A stretch of DNA of 64,000 nucleotides from Nannocystis pusilla (GCF_020073745.1 NZ_JAIRAU010000023.1:124001-188000); one strand, 5' to 3'. Positions 7,514 to 16,683 are shown, counted from the first letter of the stretch. Notes: generated from the sequence alone by a model not told the origin. Numbers and translations are program-made.

Positions 7514-9096
7514 GGCGTCTCCGTGAGGGCCTTGCGGACGGTGTCGACGGCGTCGGCGATCTTGATGCGCTCCTGCCGGCGGTCGTCGCGGTAGCGGATG
7601 GTGACCGTCTCGTCTTGCAGGGTCTGGGTGTCGACGGTCAGGCAGTAGGGCGTGCCGACCTCGTCGTGGCGGGCGTAGCGGCGGCCGATCGCGTGCTGTT
7701 CGTCGTACTTGGCGTTGACGCCGGCGCCGAAGAACGCCTCCACGACCTTGCGCGCGACCTCGGGCATCCCGTCCTTCTTGACCAGCGGCAGCACGCCGAC
7801 CTTGATCGGCGACAGGCGCGGGTGCAGGCGCAGCACCGTGCGCGCGCCCTTGCCCTCGGCGTCGCCGGGCTCCTCGTCGTAGGCGTCGCACAGCGCGGCC
7901 AGGACCCCGCGCGTGGCCCCGGCGGCCGGCTCGACCACGTGCGGCACGTAGTGGCGGCCGGGCTTGCCGGTCTCGGGGTCGACGGCCTCGGGGTCGAAGT
8001 AGGTCAGCTTCTTGCCCGAGCCGGCCGCGTGGGCCTTGAGGTCGTAGTCGGTGCGGCTGGCGATGCCTTCGAGCTCGTCCCAGCCCCACGGGAACTTGTA
8101 CTCGACGTCGTAGCAGCCGTCCGAGTAGTGGGCGAGCTCGTCGTCGTCGTGCTTGCGGAAGCGCAGGTTGTCGGTCTTGAGGCCGATCGACCGCCACCAC
8201 TTCATGCGCTCGTTCATCCAGTAATCGAGGTACTTGGGGCCCTCGCCGGGCGGCACGAAGTACTCGCACTCCATCTGCTCGAACTCGCACGAGCGGAAGA
8301 TGAAGTGCTCGACGGTCACCTCGTTGCGGAAGCTCTTGCCCATCTGGGCGATGCCGAACGGGACCTTGAGCGACAGGCTCTGCTGCACGTTCAGGAACTG
8401 CACGAACATCGCCTGCGCCGTCTCGGGCCGCAGGTACACCGACGACGCCGCCAGCGCGCCCTCGACCTTGGCCCGCAGCGTCTTGTCGTCGGCCCCTTCG
8501 GCCATGGCCTTGCGGACGATGTCGACCACGTCGCCGATCGGGTCGACCGGGCCGAGGCTGGTGCGGAACATCAGGTTGAAGCGGCGCTCGTCGCTGAGGA
8601 ACGGCGAGCCGCAGTTCGGGCACACGTAGCCGGCCGCGCCGGCCTTGGCCCCCGTCAGCGTGCTGCCGTCGCGCTGCAGCTTGACGCCGGCCTCGGTCAG
8701 CTTCTCCTGCGCCGCCTTGGCCCGGCCCTTGTCGCCGAGGCTGATAGGCGCGTCCTCGCCTTCGGCCTTGCGCGGGGCCTTGTCGGCCCGGAAGCGCTCG
8801 CCGCAGACCTTGCAGTCGACCAGCGGGTCGGAGAAGTTGGCGAGGTGCCCGCTCGACTGCCACACCTCGGGCCGCATGATGATCGACGCGTCGATGCCGA
8901 CCACGTCCTCGCGGCTGTGGACCATGAAGCGCCACCACTCGCTCATCAAGTTGCGCTTCAGCTCCGCGCCCATCGGCCCGTAGTCGTAGGCGGAGCGCAG
9001 GCCGCCGTAGATCTCGGAGCTCTGGAACACGAAGCCCCGTCGCTTGCAGAGCGACACGATCTTGTCCATCAGGTCCGGCTTTTGGCTGTCGTCCAT
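7510..9096 (-). CDS. glyQS: Glycine--tRNA ligase, single-chain (eukaryote/archaeal-like) type
   Basis: A 528-residue class II aminoacyl-tRNA synthetase of the homodimeric type. Motifs seen: the N-terminal FQSSEIYGGLRSAYDYGPMG, the zinc-like pair CKVCGE and CPNCGSP, YLRPETAQAMFVQF, the GIAQMGKSFRNEV motif 2 region, and a C-terminal anticodon-binding domain from about residue 420 (LSPIKVGVLPLVKKDG). It charges tRNA-Gly in the cytoplasm. A downstream Met at residue 10 (DKIVSLCKRRGF) is an alternative start. The gene lies 38 bases after the ABC exporter gene and overlaps yggX by 4 bases. Confidence 0.95.
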   Translation of the reverse strand: MDDSQKPDLMDKIVSLCKRRGFVFQSSEIYGGLRSAYDYGPMGAELKRNLMSEWWRFMVHSREDVVGIDASIIMRPEVWQSSGHLANFSDPLVDCKVCGERFRADKAPRKAEGEDAPISLGDKGRAKAAQEKLTEAGVKLQRDGSTLTGAKAGAAGYVCPNCGSPFLSDERRFNLMFRTSLGPVDPIGDVVDIVRKAMAEGADDKTLRAKVEGALAASSVYLRPETAQAMFVQFLNVQQSLSLKVPFGIAQMGKSFRNEVTVEHFIFRSCEFEQMECEYFVPPGEGPKYLDYWMNERMKWWRSIGLKTDNLRFRKHDDDELAHYSDGCYDVEYKFPWGWDELEGIASRTDYDLKAHAAGSGKKLTYFDPEAVDPETGKPGRHYVPHVVEPAAGATRGVLAALCDAYDEEPGDAEGKGARTVLRLHPRLSPIKVGVLPLVKKDGMPEVARKVVEAFFGAGVNAKYDEQHAIGRRYARHDEVGTPYCLTVDTQTLQDETVTIRYRDDRRQERIKIADAVDTVRKALTETP

Positions 9097-9134
9097 GGCG
9101 GCCGCGAGGTGTAGCACACCGCTCCGGCCCGGCG

Positions 9135-11000
9135 CTACGGCCCGGCCAGGGGCTCGACGCGGCCCTCCGCGGGGGCGGCGGCCTGACGCGCGACCAACCT
9201 GGCGTAGGCGCCGCCCCGGGCCAGCAGCTCGGCGTGACGGCCCGTCTCGGCGATCTTGCCGTGGTCGAGAACGACGATCCGGTCGGCGTCGCGGATCGTG
9301 CTCAAGCGGTGGGCGATCACCAGCGTCGTGCGCCCGCGCTGCAGCACCTCCAGCGCCCCCTGGACCAGGTGCTCGCTCTCGGCGTCGAGCGCCGACGTCG
9401 CCTCGTCGAGGATCAGCACCTTGGGGTCGCGCAGCAGCGCGCGCGCGATCGACACCCGCTGGCGCTGGCCGCCCGACAACTTGACCCCGCGCTCGCCGAC
9501 CACCGTGTCGTAGCCGAGAGGGAACTCGCGGATGAACCCGTCGGCGTTGGCCGCCCGCGCCGCCGCCTCGATCTCCGCGTCGCTGGCCTCGAGCCGCCCG
9601 TAGCGGATGTTCTCGCGGACCGTGCCGCTGAACAGCACCGGGTCCTGCGACACCATCGCCATCGCCCCGCGCAGGTCGGCCAGCCGCAGCGTCCGCAGGT
9701 CGTGGCCGTCGAGCAGGATCGACCCCGCCGTCGGGTCCCAGAAGCGCAGCACCAGCCGCCCGAGCGTTGTCTTGCCCGAGCCCGACGAGCCGACCAGGGC
9801 GCACACTTCACCTGGCCGAACATGCAGGTCGATGTCGCGGACGACCGCGACGTCGCGGTCGCCGTAGCTGAAGGACACGCCGACGAAGCGGATCTCCCCG
9901 CGCAGCGCCGGCTCGACGACCGGCGCCGGCGGATCGGCGATCTCGGGCGGCGTGTCGAGGATCTCGAAGATCCGCGCGGTCGCGCCGAAGGTCGACTGCA
10001 AGCCGCCGAGCAGCTCGGCCAGCCCGCCGACCGCGCCGGCCACCATCAGCGTGTAGAAGATGAAGCTGGTCAGCTCCGCCGCCGTGATCTCGCCCTCGAT
10101 CACCATGCTGCCGCCGAGCCAGAACAGCCCGGCGATCGCGGCGAAGGCGAAGAAGCTCATCACCGCCGCGAACCAGCTGCGGGCGATCGCCCGCTTGATG
10201 AACAGCACGAAGGTCGACTCGATCGCGCCGCCGTAGCGGCCCACCTCGTGGTCCTCGCGCGTGAACGCCTGCACCGTCTCGATCGCCGCCAGGCCCTCCT
10301 GCAGCGCCCCGCTCGCGGTCGCCAGCTGGTCCTGGGCCTTGCGGCTGAGCTCGCGGATGATCACGCTCCAATAGTTGGCGGCGATCATCAGCGCCGGCAC
10401 CACCGCCAGCATCGCCGCCGTCAGCTTCCAGTTCATCCAGAACAGCACCGCGATCCCGCCGACCAGCGTCAGCACGTTGCGCAGGAAGATGCTGAGGTCC
10501 TGGCCGACGGTGCTCTGCAGGCGCGTGACGTCGTCGGACAGGCGCGACAGCAGCTCGCCGGTGCGCGTGCGGTGGAAGAAGCTCTGGGGCATCCGCGCCA
10601 GGTGGCGGTACAGCGCGACCCGCAGGTCGGCGACGACCCGCTCGCCGAGCCAGGTCATCAAGTAGTGGCGGAAGAACACGAACACCGCCTGCGCCAGGAA
10701 CACCGCCAGCAGCAGCACCGTGCTGTCGCCGAGCTCGCGGTAGGCGGCCTCGGTGTCGGCCGTGGACGCGTTGGTGAACGCGGCCTCGGCCAGCGCGCCG
10801 AAGTAATACGGGTACACGAGCCCCAGCCCCGACGCGATCACGAGGCACACCAGCGCGGCGATCAGCCGGCCGGTGTACGGGCGCGTGTACGAGAACACCC
10901 GTCGAAGCCGCTCGACGGGCTTGATGCGCTGTTCGACGGGGAGCTCGCTGGCGCCCGCGGGCGGCTGGATCACGAGCGCAGGGCGCGGCGGCTGGGCCAT
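9135..11000 (-). CDS. ABC transporter, fused permease and ATP-binding protein (MsbA/multidrug type)
   Basis: A 621-residue half-transporter. Residues about 30-330 form the six-helix exporter domain. The C-terminal nucleotide-binding domain shows Walker A GSSGSGKTT, the Q-loop MVSQDPVLFSG, signature LSGGQRQR, Walker B VLILDEATSALD and the H-loop VIAHRLST. It should dimerise in the inner membrane and export lipid, peptide or drug substrates. The substrate cannot be told. A TAGGCT box lies 9 bases upstream of the ATG (11010-11015) and suggests a leaderless start. The first 110 bases of the gene are duplicated at 12231-12339 as part of a tandem segmental duplication. Confidence 0.93.
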   Translation of the reverse strand: MAQPPRPALVIQPPAGASELPVEQRIKPVERLRRVFSYTRPYTGRLIAALVCLVIASGLGLVYPYYFGALAEAAFTNASTADTEAAYRELGDSTVLLLAVFLAQAVFVFFRHYLMTWLGERVVADLRVALYRHLARMPQSFFHRTRTGELLSRLSDDVTRLQSTVGQDLSIFLRNVLTLVGGIAVLFWMNWKLTAAMLAVVPALMIAANYWSVIIRELSRKAQDQLATASGALQEGLAAIETVQAFTREDHEVGRYGGAIESTFVLFIKRAIARSWFAAVMSFFAFAAIAGLFWLGGSMVIEGEITAAELTSFIFYTLMVAGAVGGLAELLGGLQSTFGATARIFEILDTPPEIADPPAPVVEPALRGEIRFVGVSFSYGDRDVAVVRDIDLHVRPGEVCALVGSSGSGKTTLGRLVLRFWDPTAGSILLDGHDLRTLRLADLRGAMAMVSQDPVLFSGTVRENIRYGRLEASDAEIEAAARAANADGFIREFPLGYDTVVGERGVKLSGGQRQRVSIARALLRDPKVLILDEATSALDAESEHLVQGALEVLQRGRTTLVIAHRLSTIRDADRIVVLDHGKIAETGRHAELLARGGAYARLVARQAAAPAEGRVEPLAGP

Positions 11001-11977
11001 GAGCGGCGCAGCCTAGCACGTCGCTCGTGCGGTCTGCCCGCCGCAGACCGCGCGACGCGGCTCACTGGCGCAGGCGGAGCTTGCCCGTGAGGCCGGTCAG
11101 CTTGATCTCGAACCCGCCCATGGTGGTCTGCGTGAAAACCACGTGGTTGTCGTTGTTGAAGTCGAGCGTGATCTGGCCGGCGTCGTTGGCCACGGTGACC
11201 GTGCCCACCGGGAACGAGCCCGGCACGTCCGCCAGCGGCGACTCGCCCGGCATCGCCAGCTGCTCGTTCGTCGACTCCTGCACGTCGATGACGCCGTTGA
11301 CGATGATGTTGTGGATCGTGTCCATCACGCCCGTGACCGTGCCGCTGTCGTGGTCGGCGAGGGTGAACGGGAAGCCGACCGTGAACGCGTCCGGCCCGGT
11401 GATCATCAGGTTCTTGATCACCAGCTTGAAGGTGACGATGAGCGCGATGTCACACTCGAGCTGCGGGGTGTCGGCGACGTTGACGGTGGCCGCGTAGACC
11501 TTGCCGGTGCCCGCGTCGTCCAGCATCACCGCGACGCCGCCGCTGGTGACGACGAGGCTGACCGGGAACTGGCACTCGATCGGACCCATGCCCGCGCTCG
11601 CCTGCGAGTCGAGCTTGTTGAACTCCGGCGGCGCGCCGTCGGCGATGGAGAACACGAGCGGCGCGTCGCACACGTTGCCGACGCTGTTGCCGTCGAAGTC
11701 GAGCTGGTTCGGGTTCGCGTCGCAGCGACAGTTGTCGTCCTTGTTGGCGATGCCGTCGCCGTCCTCGTCGGCGTCGTCCGCCGGCGCCGCACAGTCACCC
11801 GGCGTCGCCCCCGTCGTCGTACCCGTGGTGGAGGTCGTCGGCGCTTCCGTGGAAGTGGTCGACGCCTCGTCCGGCGAGGTCGCCGAGGTCGTCGGCGTGC
11901 CCGAGGTCGTCGTCGACGTCATCGGTTCGGTCGCCGTCGCCGCGTCCGTGGTGCTCGCCGTCGACTCGGTCGCGCTG
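10891..11977. repeat. Tandem segmental duplication, copy 1
   Basis: This copy matches 12231-13316 at an offset of 1339-1340 bases, with a single-base indel near the left end. It contains the first 110 bases of the ABC exporter gene, its promoter region and most of lipoprotein gene A. Similarity stops abruptly at both ends. Confidence 0.92.
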
Positions 11978-12147
11978 CTGGCGGAGGTGCCCGGCGCTTC
12001 GGTGGTCGCCGAGTCCGCTGAGAGCGAGCCCTGCGGTTGAAAGAAGCAGCCCGCGAGCCCGACGCCGAGCGTGATGAGTGTGGTAGCCGGATCGCCGAGG
12101 CCGCGTGCGCCCCGTCCCGTTCGAGTTGGTGCGGCTGCTCGCGTCAC
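11062..12147 (-). CDS. Thr-rich lipoprotein with thrombospondin type 3-like repeat (paralogue A)
   Basis: Up to 361 residues from a GTG start, with a lipobox at GVGLAGC. A Ser/Thr linker of about 80 residues follows, then a Ca-binding type 3-like stretch (ADEDGDGIANKDDNCRCD, then NPNQLDFDGNSVGNVCD). The remaining 200 residues are a beta-rich unknown domain. From about residue 57 the protein is roughly 85% identical to the neighbouring paralogue B. The signal peptide region is unrelated, because the duplication breakpoint at 11977 falls inside the linker. Gene A is therefore a chimaera of a new signal segment and a copied body. It is expected on the outer surface. No enzymatic motif is seen. 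Confidence 0.82.
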   Translation of the reverse strand: MTRAAAPTRTGRGARGLGDPATTLITLGVGLAGCFFQPQGSLSADSATTEAPGTSASSATESTASTTDAATATEPMTSTTTSGTPTTSATSPDEASTTSTEAPTTSTTGTTTGATPGDCAAPADDADEDGDGIANKDDNCRCDANPNQLDFDGNSVGNVCDAPLVFSIADGAPPEFNKLDSQASAGMGPIECQFPVSLVVTSGGVAVMLDDAGTGKVYAATVNVADTPQLECDIALIVTFKLVIKNLMITGPDAFTVGFPFTLADHDSGTVTGVMDTIHNIIVNGVIDVQESTNEQLAMPGESPLADVPGSFPVGTVTVANDAGQITLDFNNDNHVVFTQTTMGGFEIKLTGLTGKLRLRQ

Positions 12148-12230
12148 GGGGGATCCAGGATATCACCTCGCACGGCGCCTGAAGAGAACGGTGGCGACCG
12201 ATACGCGACAGGTCGACGAGGCACACTGGC

Positions 12231-12339
12231 GAGAACGCCCGTCGAAGCCGCTCGACGGGTGTGACGCGCTGTTCGGCGGGAGCTCGCTGGCGCCCGCGGG
12301 CGGCTGGATCACGAGCGCAGGGCGCCGCGACCGGGCCAT
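12231..12339 (-). pseudogene. Fragment of the ABC exporter gene 5' end
   Basis: From the ATG at 12339 the frame reads M-A-R-S-R-R-PALVIQPPAGASELP, matching the exporter's MAQPPRPALVIQPPAGASELP. A one-base deletion in a G run then shifts the frame. The promoter box equivalent to TAGGCT reads CAGGCT here. It is clearly a by-product of the segmental duplication and not a functional gene. Confidence 0.88.
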
Positions 12340-13316
12340 GAGCGGCGCAGCCTGGGACGTCGCTCGTGCGGTCTGCCCGCCGCAGACCGCGCGACGCGGC
12401 TCACTGGCGCAGGCGGAGCTTGCCCGTGAGGCCGGTCAGCTTGACCTCGAGCCCGCCCATGGTGGTCTGCATGAAAACCACGTGGTTGTCGTTGTCGAAG
12501 TCGAGCGTGACCTGGCCGCCGTCGTTGACCACCGTGACCGTGCCGACCGGGAACGAGCCCGGCACGTCCTCCAGCGGCGACTCGCCCGTCATCGCCAGCT
12601 GCTCGTTCGACGACTCCTGCACGTCGATGACGCCGTTGACGACGATGTTGTGGATCATGTCCATCATGCCCGTGACCGTGCCGCTGTTGTGGTCGGCGAC
12701 GGTGAACGGGAAGCCGACCGTGAACGCGTCCGGCCCGGTGATCACCAGGTTCTTGATCACCAGCTTGACGTTGACGATGGCCAGGATGTTGCACTCGAGC
12801 TGCGGGGTGTCGGCGATGTTGACGGTGGCCGCGTAGACCTTGCCGGTGCCCTCGTCGTCCAGCATGACCTCGACGTCGCCGCCGGTCCCGATCAGGCTGA
12901 CCGGGAACTGGCACCCGATCGGGCCCATGCTCGCGCTCGCCTCCGAGTCGAGCTTGTTGAACTCCGGCGGCGCGCCGTCGGCGATGGAGAACACGAGCGG
13001 CGCGTCGCACACGTTGCCGACGCTGTTGCCGTCGAAGTCGAGCTGGTTCGGGTTCGCGTCGCAGCGACAGTTGTCGTCCTTGTTGGCGATGCTGTCGCCG
13101 TCCTCGTCGGCGTCGTCCGCCGGCGCCGCACAGTCACCCGGCGTCACCCCCGTCGTCGTACTCGTGGTGGAGGTCGTCGGCTCTTCCGTGGAAGTGGTCG
13201 TCGTCTCGTCCGGCGAGGTCGTCGAGGTCGTCGGCGTGCCCGAGGTCGTCGTCGACGTCGTCGGTTCGGTCGCCGTCGCCGCGTCCGTGGTGCTCGACGT
13301 CGACTCGGTCGCGCTG
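12231..13316. repeat. Tandem segmental duplication, copy 2
   Basis: The partner of 10891-11977. It carries a decayed fragment of the ABC exporter's 5' end (12231-12339) and the body of lipoprotein gene B. About 253 bases of unrelated DNA separate the two copies. Confidence 0.92.
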
Positions 13317-13396
13317 GTGTTGTTGCCGTTGTCACCGCACGCGGCCCCGGCGAGGATCAACGAGGAAAGCAAGGAGGTATGCAGGCGGGAGAGCAT
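12401..13396 (-). CDS. Thr-rich lipoprotein with thrombospondin type 3-like repeat (paralogue B)
   Basis: A 331-residue protein with a clean lipoprotein signal (MLSRLHTSLLSSLILAGAAC). A short Asn/Gly stretch and a Thr-rich linker follow, then the same Asp-rich Ca-binding-like repeat and C-terminal domain as paralogue A. The start has a purine-rich AAGGCAGGG just upstream. It is probably the older of the two genes, since its signal, linker and body look continuous. Function unknown; surface location inferred from the lipobox. Confidence 0.83.
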   Translation of the reverse strand: MLSRLHTSLLSSLILAGAACGDNGNNTSATESTSSTTDAATATEPTTSTTTSGTPTTSTTSPDETTTTSTEEPTTSTTSTTTGVTPGDCAAPADDADEDGDSIANKDDNCRCDANPNQLDFDGNSVGNVCDAPLVFSIADGAPPEFNKLDSEASASMGPIGCQFPVSLIGTGGDVEVMLDDEGTGKVYAATVNIADTPQLECNILAIVNVKLVIKNLVITGPDAFTVGFPFTVADHNSGTVTGMMDMIHNIVVNGVIDVQESSNEQLAMTGESPLEDVPGSFPVGTVTVVNDGGQVTLDFDNDNHVVFMQTTMGGLEVKLTGLTGKLRLRQ

Positions 13397-14133
13397 CCCT
13401 GCCTTTTATCACAAGCCCGCGGCGCGCGAAATTTCTCCAGTCCCTGCCCCGGGCCCGAGCAAGGGCTCCTCGGCGAGGATCGCCGACCACGAGCCGGCGC
13501 TACCGTCCCCACGAGGTCCCCGATCGCAGCCGCGAAACCGCCGGAGCCCCGGCGCCCGGCCCGGCCCAGGCCGCGATTTCTGCGCGGATTCGCGAGAAAA
13601 CCAGGACCTGCAGCCCGTCGCGGCCAGCCGGTCGCTCCAGGTCCCGCCGGCCGCGTGCAAGAGCGCGTGGCAAGCGGGGTTACTCGAGTCGCCCCGCCCG
13701 GCGCACTTCACTTCGGCCCCGGCACGCCGACGGCGTCCGCCTCGCGCCGGCGACTCGCTCCCGATCGCCTCGCGCCACGCACCTCGGCGGCCCCGTCGAC
13801 TGCCCCTTCGGACAGGTCGATGAAACCACGCGCTGGCCTCGATCGTCGTGTCGTTCGAATCGCACCGCCGCGCACATTCGGGGGTTGCCGGCGCCCGCGC
13901 CCGATCCATCTTCGGCGGCTTGAACGTCGGCGCTCGCCGCGGCTCAGGCGTGCGACACGTGGCAAACCTGCTGGTTGTCGCGTCTGGCCACGGCCGTAGC
14001 GGTCGCCAGCAACTCGAGTAGCCACCTCTCCTGCCGCTCGTCACAACACATGTAATTTCGAAACGTTGCCGGTCGCGAAACCTGGCACATGCTTCGCTAG
14101 TCGAAGAGTCAACAAGTAAGAAGGAGCCCTGTC
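13397..14133. other. Long intergenic region
   Basis: No gene supported: the frames are Arg/Pro-rich shadows. It contains one palindrome-family member near 13799-13818 (CCCCTTCGGACAGG). A more AT-rich stretch at 14040-14125 probably holds the promoter of the small gene that follows. Confidence 0.55.
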
Positions 14134-14277
14134 ATGGACGCACTCGCCTTTATCGCCCTCTTCGGCCTCATCCTTCCCGCCGTCGCCGCCGCGACCAGCG
14201 AGGTTCGCGACCGGATCGAGAGCAACCGGCTCCACCGTGAGGTGCTGCGCACCTTCGCGGTCGCGAAGACCGAGTGA
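14134..14277 (+). CDS. Small 47-residue membrane-associated protein
   Basis: ATG at 14134 is preceded by a good ribosome binding site, AAGGAG, 8 bases upstream, unusual in this window. The first 22 residues are hydrophobic (MDALAFIALFGLILPAVAAA), and the rest is charged (SEVRDRIESNRLHREVLR). It could be a single-pass peptide or, less likely, a short exported one. The upstream sequence is AT-richer than its surroundings, and a T run follows the stop. No family recognised. Confidence 0.62.
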   Translation: MDALAFIALFGLILPAVAAATSEVRDRIESNRLHREVLRTFAVAKTE

Positions 14278-14389
14278 GGCTGAATTTTTTTCCAACCGCA
14301 CGCGCGGCGTTCGTCCCCCCTGATCGCCGCCGTGCTCTCACCCGACGCCCGCGCGCCACCTGGCTCGCGGGCGTCGCTCTTGGGTCGCG

Positions 14390-15541
14390 TCAGCTCGCCT
14401 GGCGCGCGGCATTCACCTCGCGGCGGTTGTCGCCGAGCACCGTCGAGATCGTGCGATCGAGCCACGCGCCCGCGGGCCCGTGCACCAGTCGATCGGCGAG
14501 CCGGCGCAGCCGCGGGATCTGCACCCCGCGCGCGAACGCCTCGCCGGCCCAGAACTTCGGCAGCATCGCCGCGGCCAGGCGCGCGCGGTAGCTGCCGCTG
14601 GCCAGCATCGACAGCCCGCGATCGCGCTGGAAGTGGCGCACGACCACGTCGGCGGCGATGCTGCCGCTCTCGAGCGCGAAGCCGATGCCCTCGACCGTCC
14701 CGGGCGAGACCAGCCGCGCCGCCTCGCCGACCCACATCGCGTGCGCCTCGGCGACCGGTCCGACGCGGTTGGTGATCACCGCCGGGTGCCCCATCCACTT
14801 GCCGACCTGCTCGGCGTCGCGGACGCCCTCGGCCCAGTGCTCGTCGAGCAGGTCCTGGAACAGCCCCTTGAGCCGTCCGGCCTCGGGCGCGGTCTCGGGG
14901 ATCGTGAGGCCGATGTTCACCACGTCGCCGGGCTCGGGGAACATCCACGCGTAGTACCCGGCCAGCCGGCGGTCCCAGATCATGTGGGCTGTGCGGCCAT
15001 TGTAGGGTGTGCCGCGCCACCAGCCCATGATCGTGCGGATCGTCGTCTTCGGCTGCTCGTCGCGGGAGAACCGCGACGGCGAGCCGTCGGCGCAGACCAC
15101 GAGGTCGGCCTCGAACTCGCCGGCCTCGGTCTTGACCCCGCGGACCTCGCCGGCCGGGTCGCGCAGCAGCTCCAGCACCTTCACGCCCTCGCGGAGCTCC
15201 GCCCCGTGCTCGATCGCCGCGCGCACGATCCCGTGGTCGAGCTCGACGCGGGGCACCACCCACGCCTCGATCCCCGCGTGCAGGTTCTGCTCGCCGCCCT
15301 CGGGCCCGCGGACCACCATCGTGTCGATCACGCCGTGGAGCGGCCTGAACCGCTCGCGCAGCTTGAGTCGATCGAGCACGTCGAGCGCGTGCGGCGACAG
15401 CCCGCTGCCGCACACCTTGACCCGCGGGTAATGCGACTTGTCGAGCACGAGCACCTCGAACGCGCCGGAGCGAGCGAGCGACAGAGAACAGGCGCCTCCC
15501 GCAGGACCAGCGCCGACGACGATGACTCTTGGCTTTCTCAT
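14390..15541 (-). CDS. FAD-dependent oxidoreductase, geranylgeranyl reductase family
   Basis: A 383-residue flavoprotein. The N-terminal dinucleotide motif is VIVVGAGPAGGACSLSLARSG, followed by DKSHYPRVKVCGSGLS, typical of geranylgeranyl/digeranylgeranyl reductases. ADLVVCADGSPS and the WVGEAARLVSPGTVEGIGFAL region supply the second FAD contact (GD-like motif). The family reduces polyprenyl chains or halogenates/oxidises aromatic substrates, so the exact substrate is open. Monocistronic, with a 106-base gap and no co-directional partner nearby. Confidence 0.85.
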   Translation of the reverse strand: MRKPRVIVVGAGPAGGACSLSLARSGAFEVLVLDKSHYPRVKVCGSGLSPHALDVLDRLKLRERFRPLHGVIDTMVVRGPEGGEQNLHAGIEAWVVPRVELDHGIVRAAIEHGAELREGVKVLELLRDPAGEVRGVKTEAGEFEADLVVCADGSPSRFSRDEQPKTTIRTIMGWWRGTPYNGRTAHMIWDRRLAGYYAWMFPEPGDVVNIGLTIPETAPEAGRLKGLFQDLLDEHWAEGVRDAEQVGKWMGHPAVITNRVGPVAEAHAMWVGEAARLVSPGTVEGIGFALESGSIAADVVVRHFQRDRGLSMLASGSYRARLAAAMLPKFWAGEAFARGVQIPRLRRLADRLVHGPAGAWLDRTISTVLGDNRREVNAARQAS

Positions 15542-15714
15542 GGAAGTGTCTGGACGCTAATCCAACGCGTTGCGGCGCGCGAGACCGCCGGCTGCACCGC
15601 ATGCGATCGACGTCACAACGAGGTCGGCGACGATTGATGTCAGACGAGCCAGGTCGTCATGTCCATGGTCGGACCCCCTGGCGACAACGACAGGGGAAAG
15701 TCACTGCGACAGAC

Positions 15715-16683
15715 TCAACCTTGTGTGTCGAGTCCCACTGTCGGCGGTCCGCCGGCCGATGTCTCGGGCGTGCCCGGAGCGACCAGGGCCTCGCGCACCC
15801 AGCGTCCGACGTCGCCCGGGCTCACGGGTACAAGTCCGCGACGTGCTTCGTGCAGTTGCAAGGACAGCGCCGCCAGGTCGACGAACCGCTCGGCTGGCTG
15901 TTTGGCCATGCTGCGGCGCAGCAGTTGCGGCAGCGGCCCCGGCAGCGCCGCCAGCTCGGGGTCGTCGGGCAGCGGCATGCGGCGGATGTTCTCCATCGTC
16001 GCCAGCGGCCCGGCGCCGTCGAACGGGCGCCGGCCGAGCAGCAGCTCGTGGAGCGTCACGCCGAGCGCGAACTGGTCCGACGCCGCGGTCACGGCCTCGC
16101 CGGCGACCTGCTCGGGCGACATGTACGCGAACTTGCCCTTGACCATGCGCCCCCAGGTGATGTCACGCAGCGCCGTCGCCTTGGCGATCCCGAAGTCGGC
16201 GAGCTTGATGTCACCTGTCCTCGAGACCAGGATGTTGCCCGGGCTGACGTCGCGGTGCACGAGCCCCAGCGGCCGGCCGAGCTCGTCGGTCAACGCGTGC
16301 ACGTGGGCCAGCGCGTGCGCGACCTGCTCCGCCAGCGCCAGCGCCAGCGCCAGCGGCAACGGCCGGCGGGCCAGAAGCGCCGCCAGGTCGGCGCCGTCGA
16401 CGTAGTCCATGACCACGAAGTAGGCCCCGTCGTGCAGCCCGAGGTCGTGCACGTGGACCAGCCCCGGGTGGCTGAAGCGCGCCCCGATCTTCGCCTCCGC
16501 GATCAGCAGGCGCTCGATCTCCCCGCGGCCGCGGTGCTCCGGGCGCAGCAGCTTGAGCGCCACCTGCTTCTCGAACCCGCTCGCCCCGTAGCGCAGGCCG
16601 AGCAGCACCTCCGCCATCCCGCCCTGGCCGAGCCGGCGCACGACGCGATACGGCCCGAGGGTCGCGGGGAGCGGCTCGCTCAC
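15715..16683 (-). CDS. Hanks-type serine/threonine protein kinase
   Basis: A 322-residue soluble kinase. Visible motifs: Gly-rich loop RLGQGGMAEV, lysine in QVALKLLRPE, catalytic loop HRDVSPGNIL, DFG in KLADFGIAKA, and the YMSPEQVAGE activation segment end. There is no transmembrane segment or extracellular sensor after the kinase domain. The GTG start lies 8 bases after a TAGGCT box (16692-16697). It is divergent from an FHA-sigma-54 activator gene, and a PP2C gene follows that, so the three likely form one phospho-signalling group. A (GCCAGC)4 repeat at 16331-16354 encodes an Ala-Leu run in the helical lobe. Confidence 0.94.
   Translation of the reverse strand: MSEPLPATLGPYRVVRRLGQGGMAEVLLGLRYGASGFEKQVALKLLRPEHRGRGEIERLLIAEAKIGARFSHPGLVHVHDLGLHDGAYFVVMDYVDGADLAALLARRPLPLALALALAEQVAHALAHVHALTDELGRPLGLVHRDVSPGNILVSRTGDIKLADFGIAKATALRDITWGRMVKGKFAYMSPEQVAGEAVTAASDQFALGVTLHELLLGRRPFDGAGPLATMENIRRMPLPDDPELAALPGPLPQLLRRSMAKQPAERFVDLAALSLQLHEARRGLVPVSPGDVGRWVREALVAPGTPETSAGGPPTVGLDTQG

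Noticed and set aside
9044..11090. Plus-strand frames opposite the ABC exporter and synthetase genes
   Set aside because: They are His/Arg/Asp-rich antisense shadows of well-identified genes.
13845..13870. A GTTCGAATC stretch like a tRNA T-loop
   Set aside because: No acceptor stem, D-arm or anticodon arm can be drawn around it, and no CCA end is nearby.
13409..14044. A 211-residue minus-strand frame in the intergenic region
   Set aside because: Composition is Arg/Ser/Pro-rich without structure, it contains a palindrome element, and it has no recognisable start signal.
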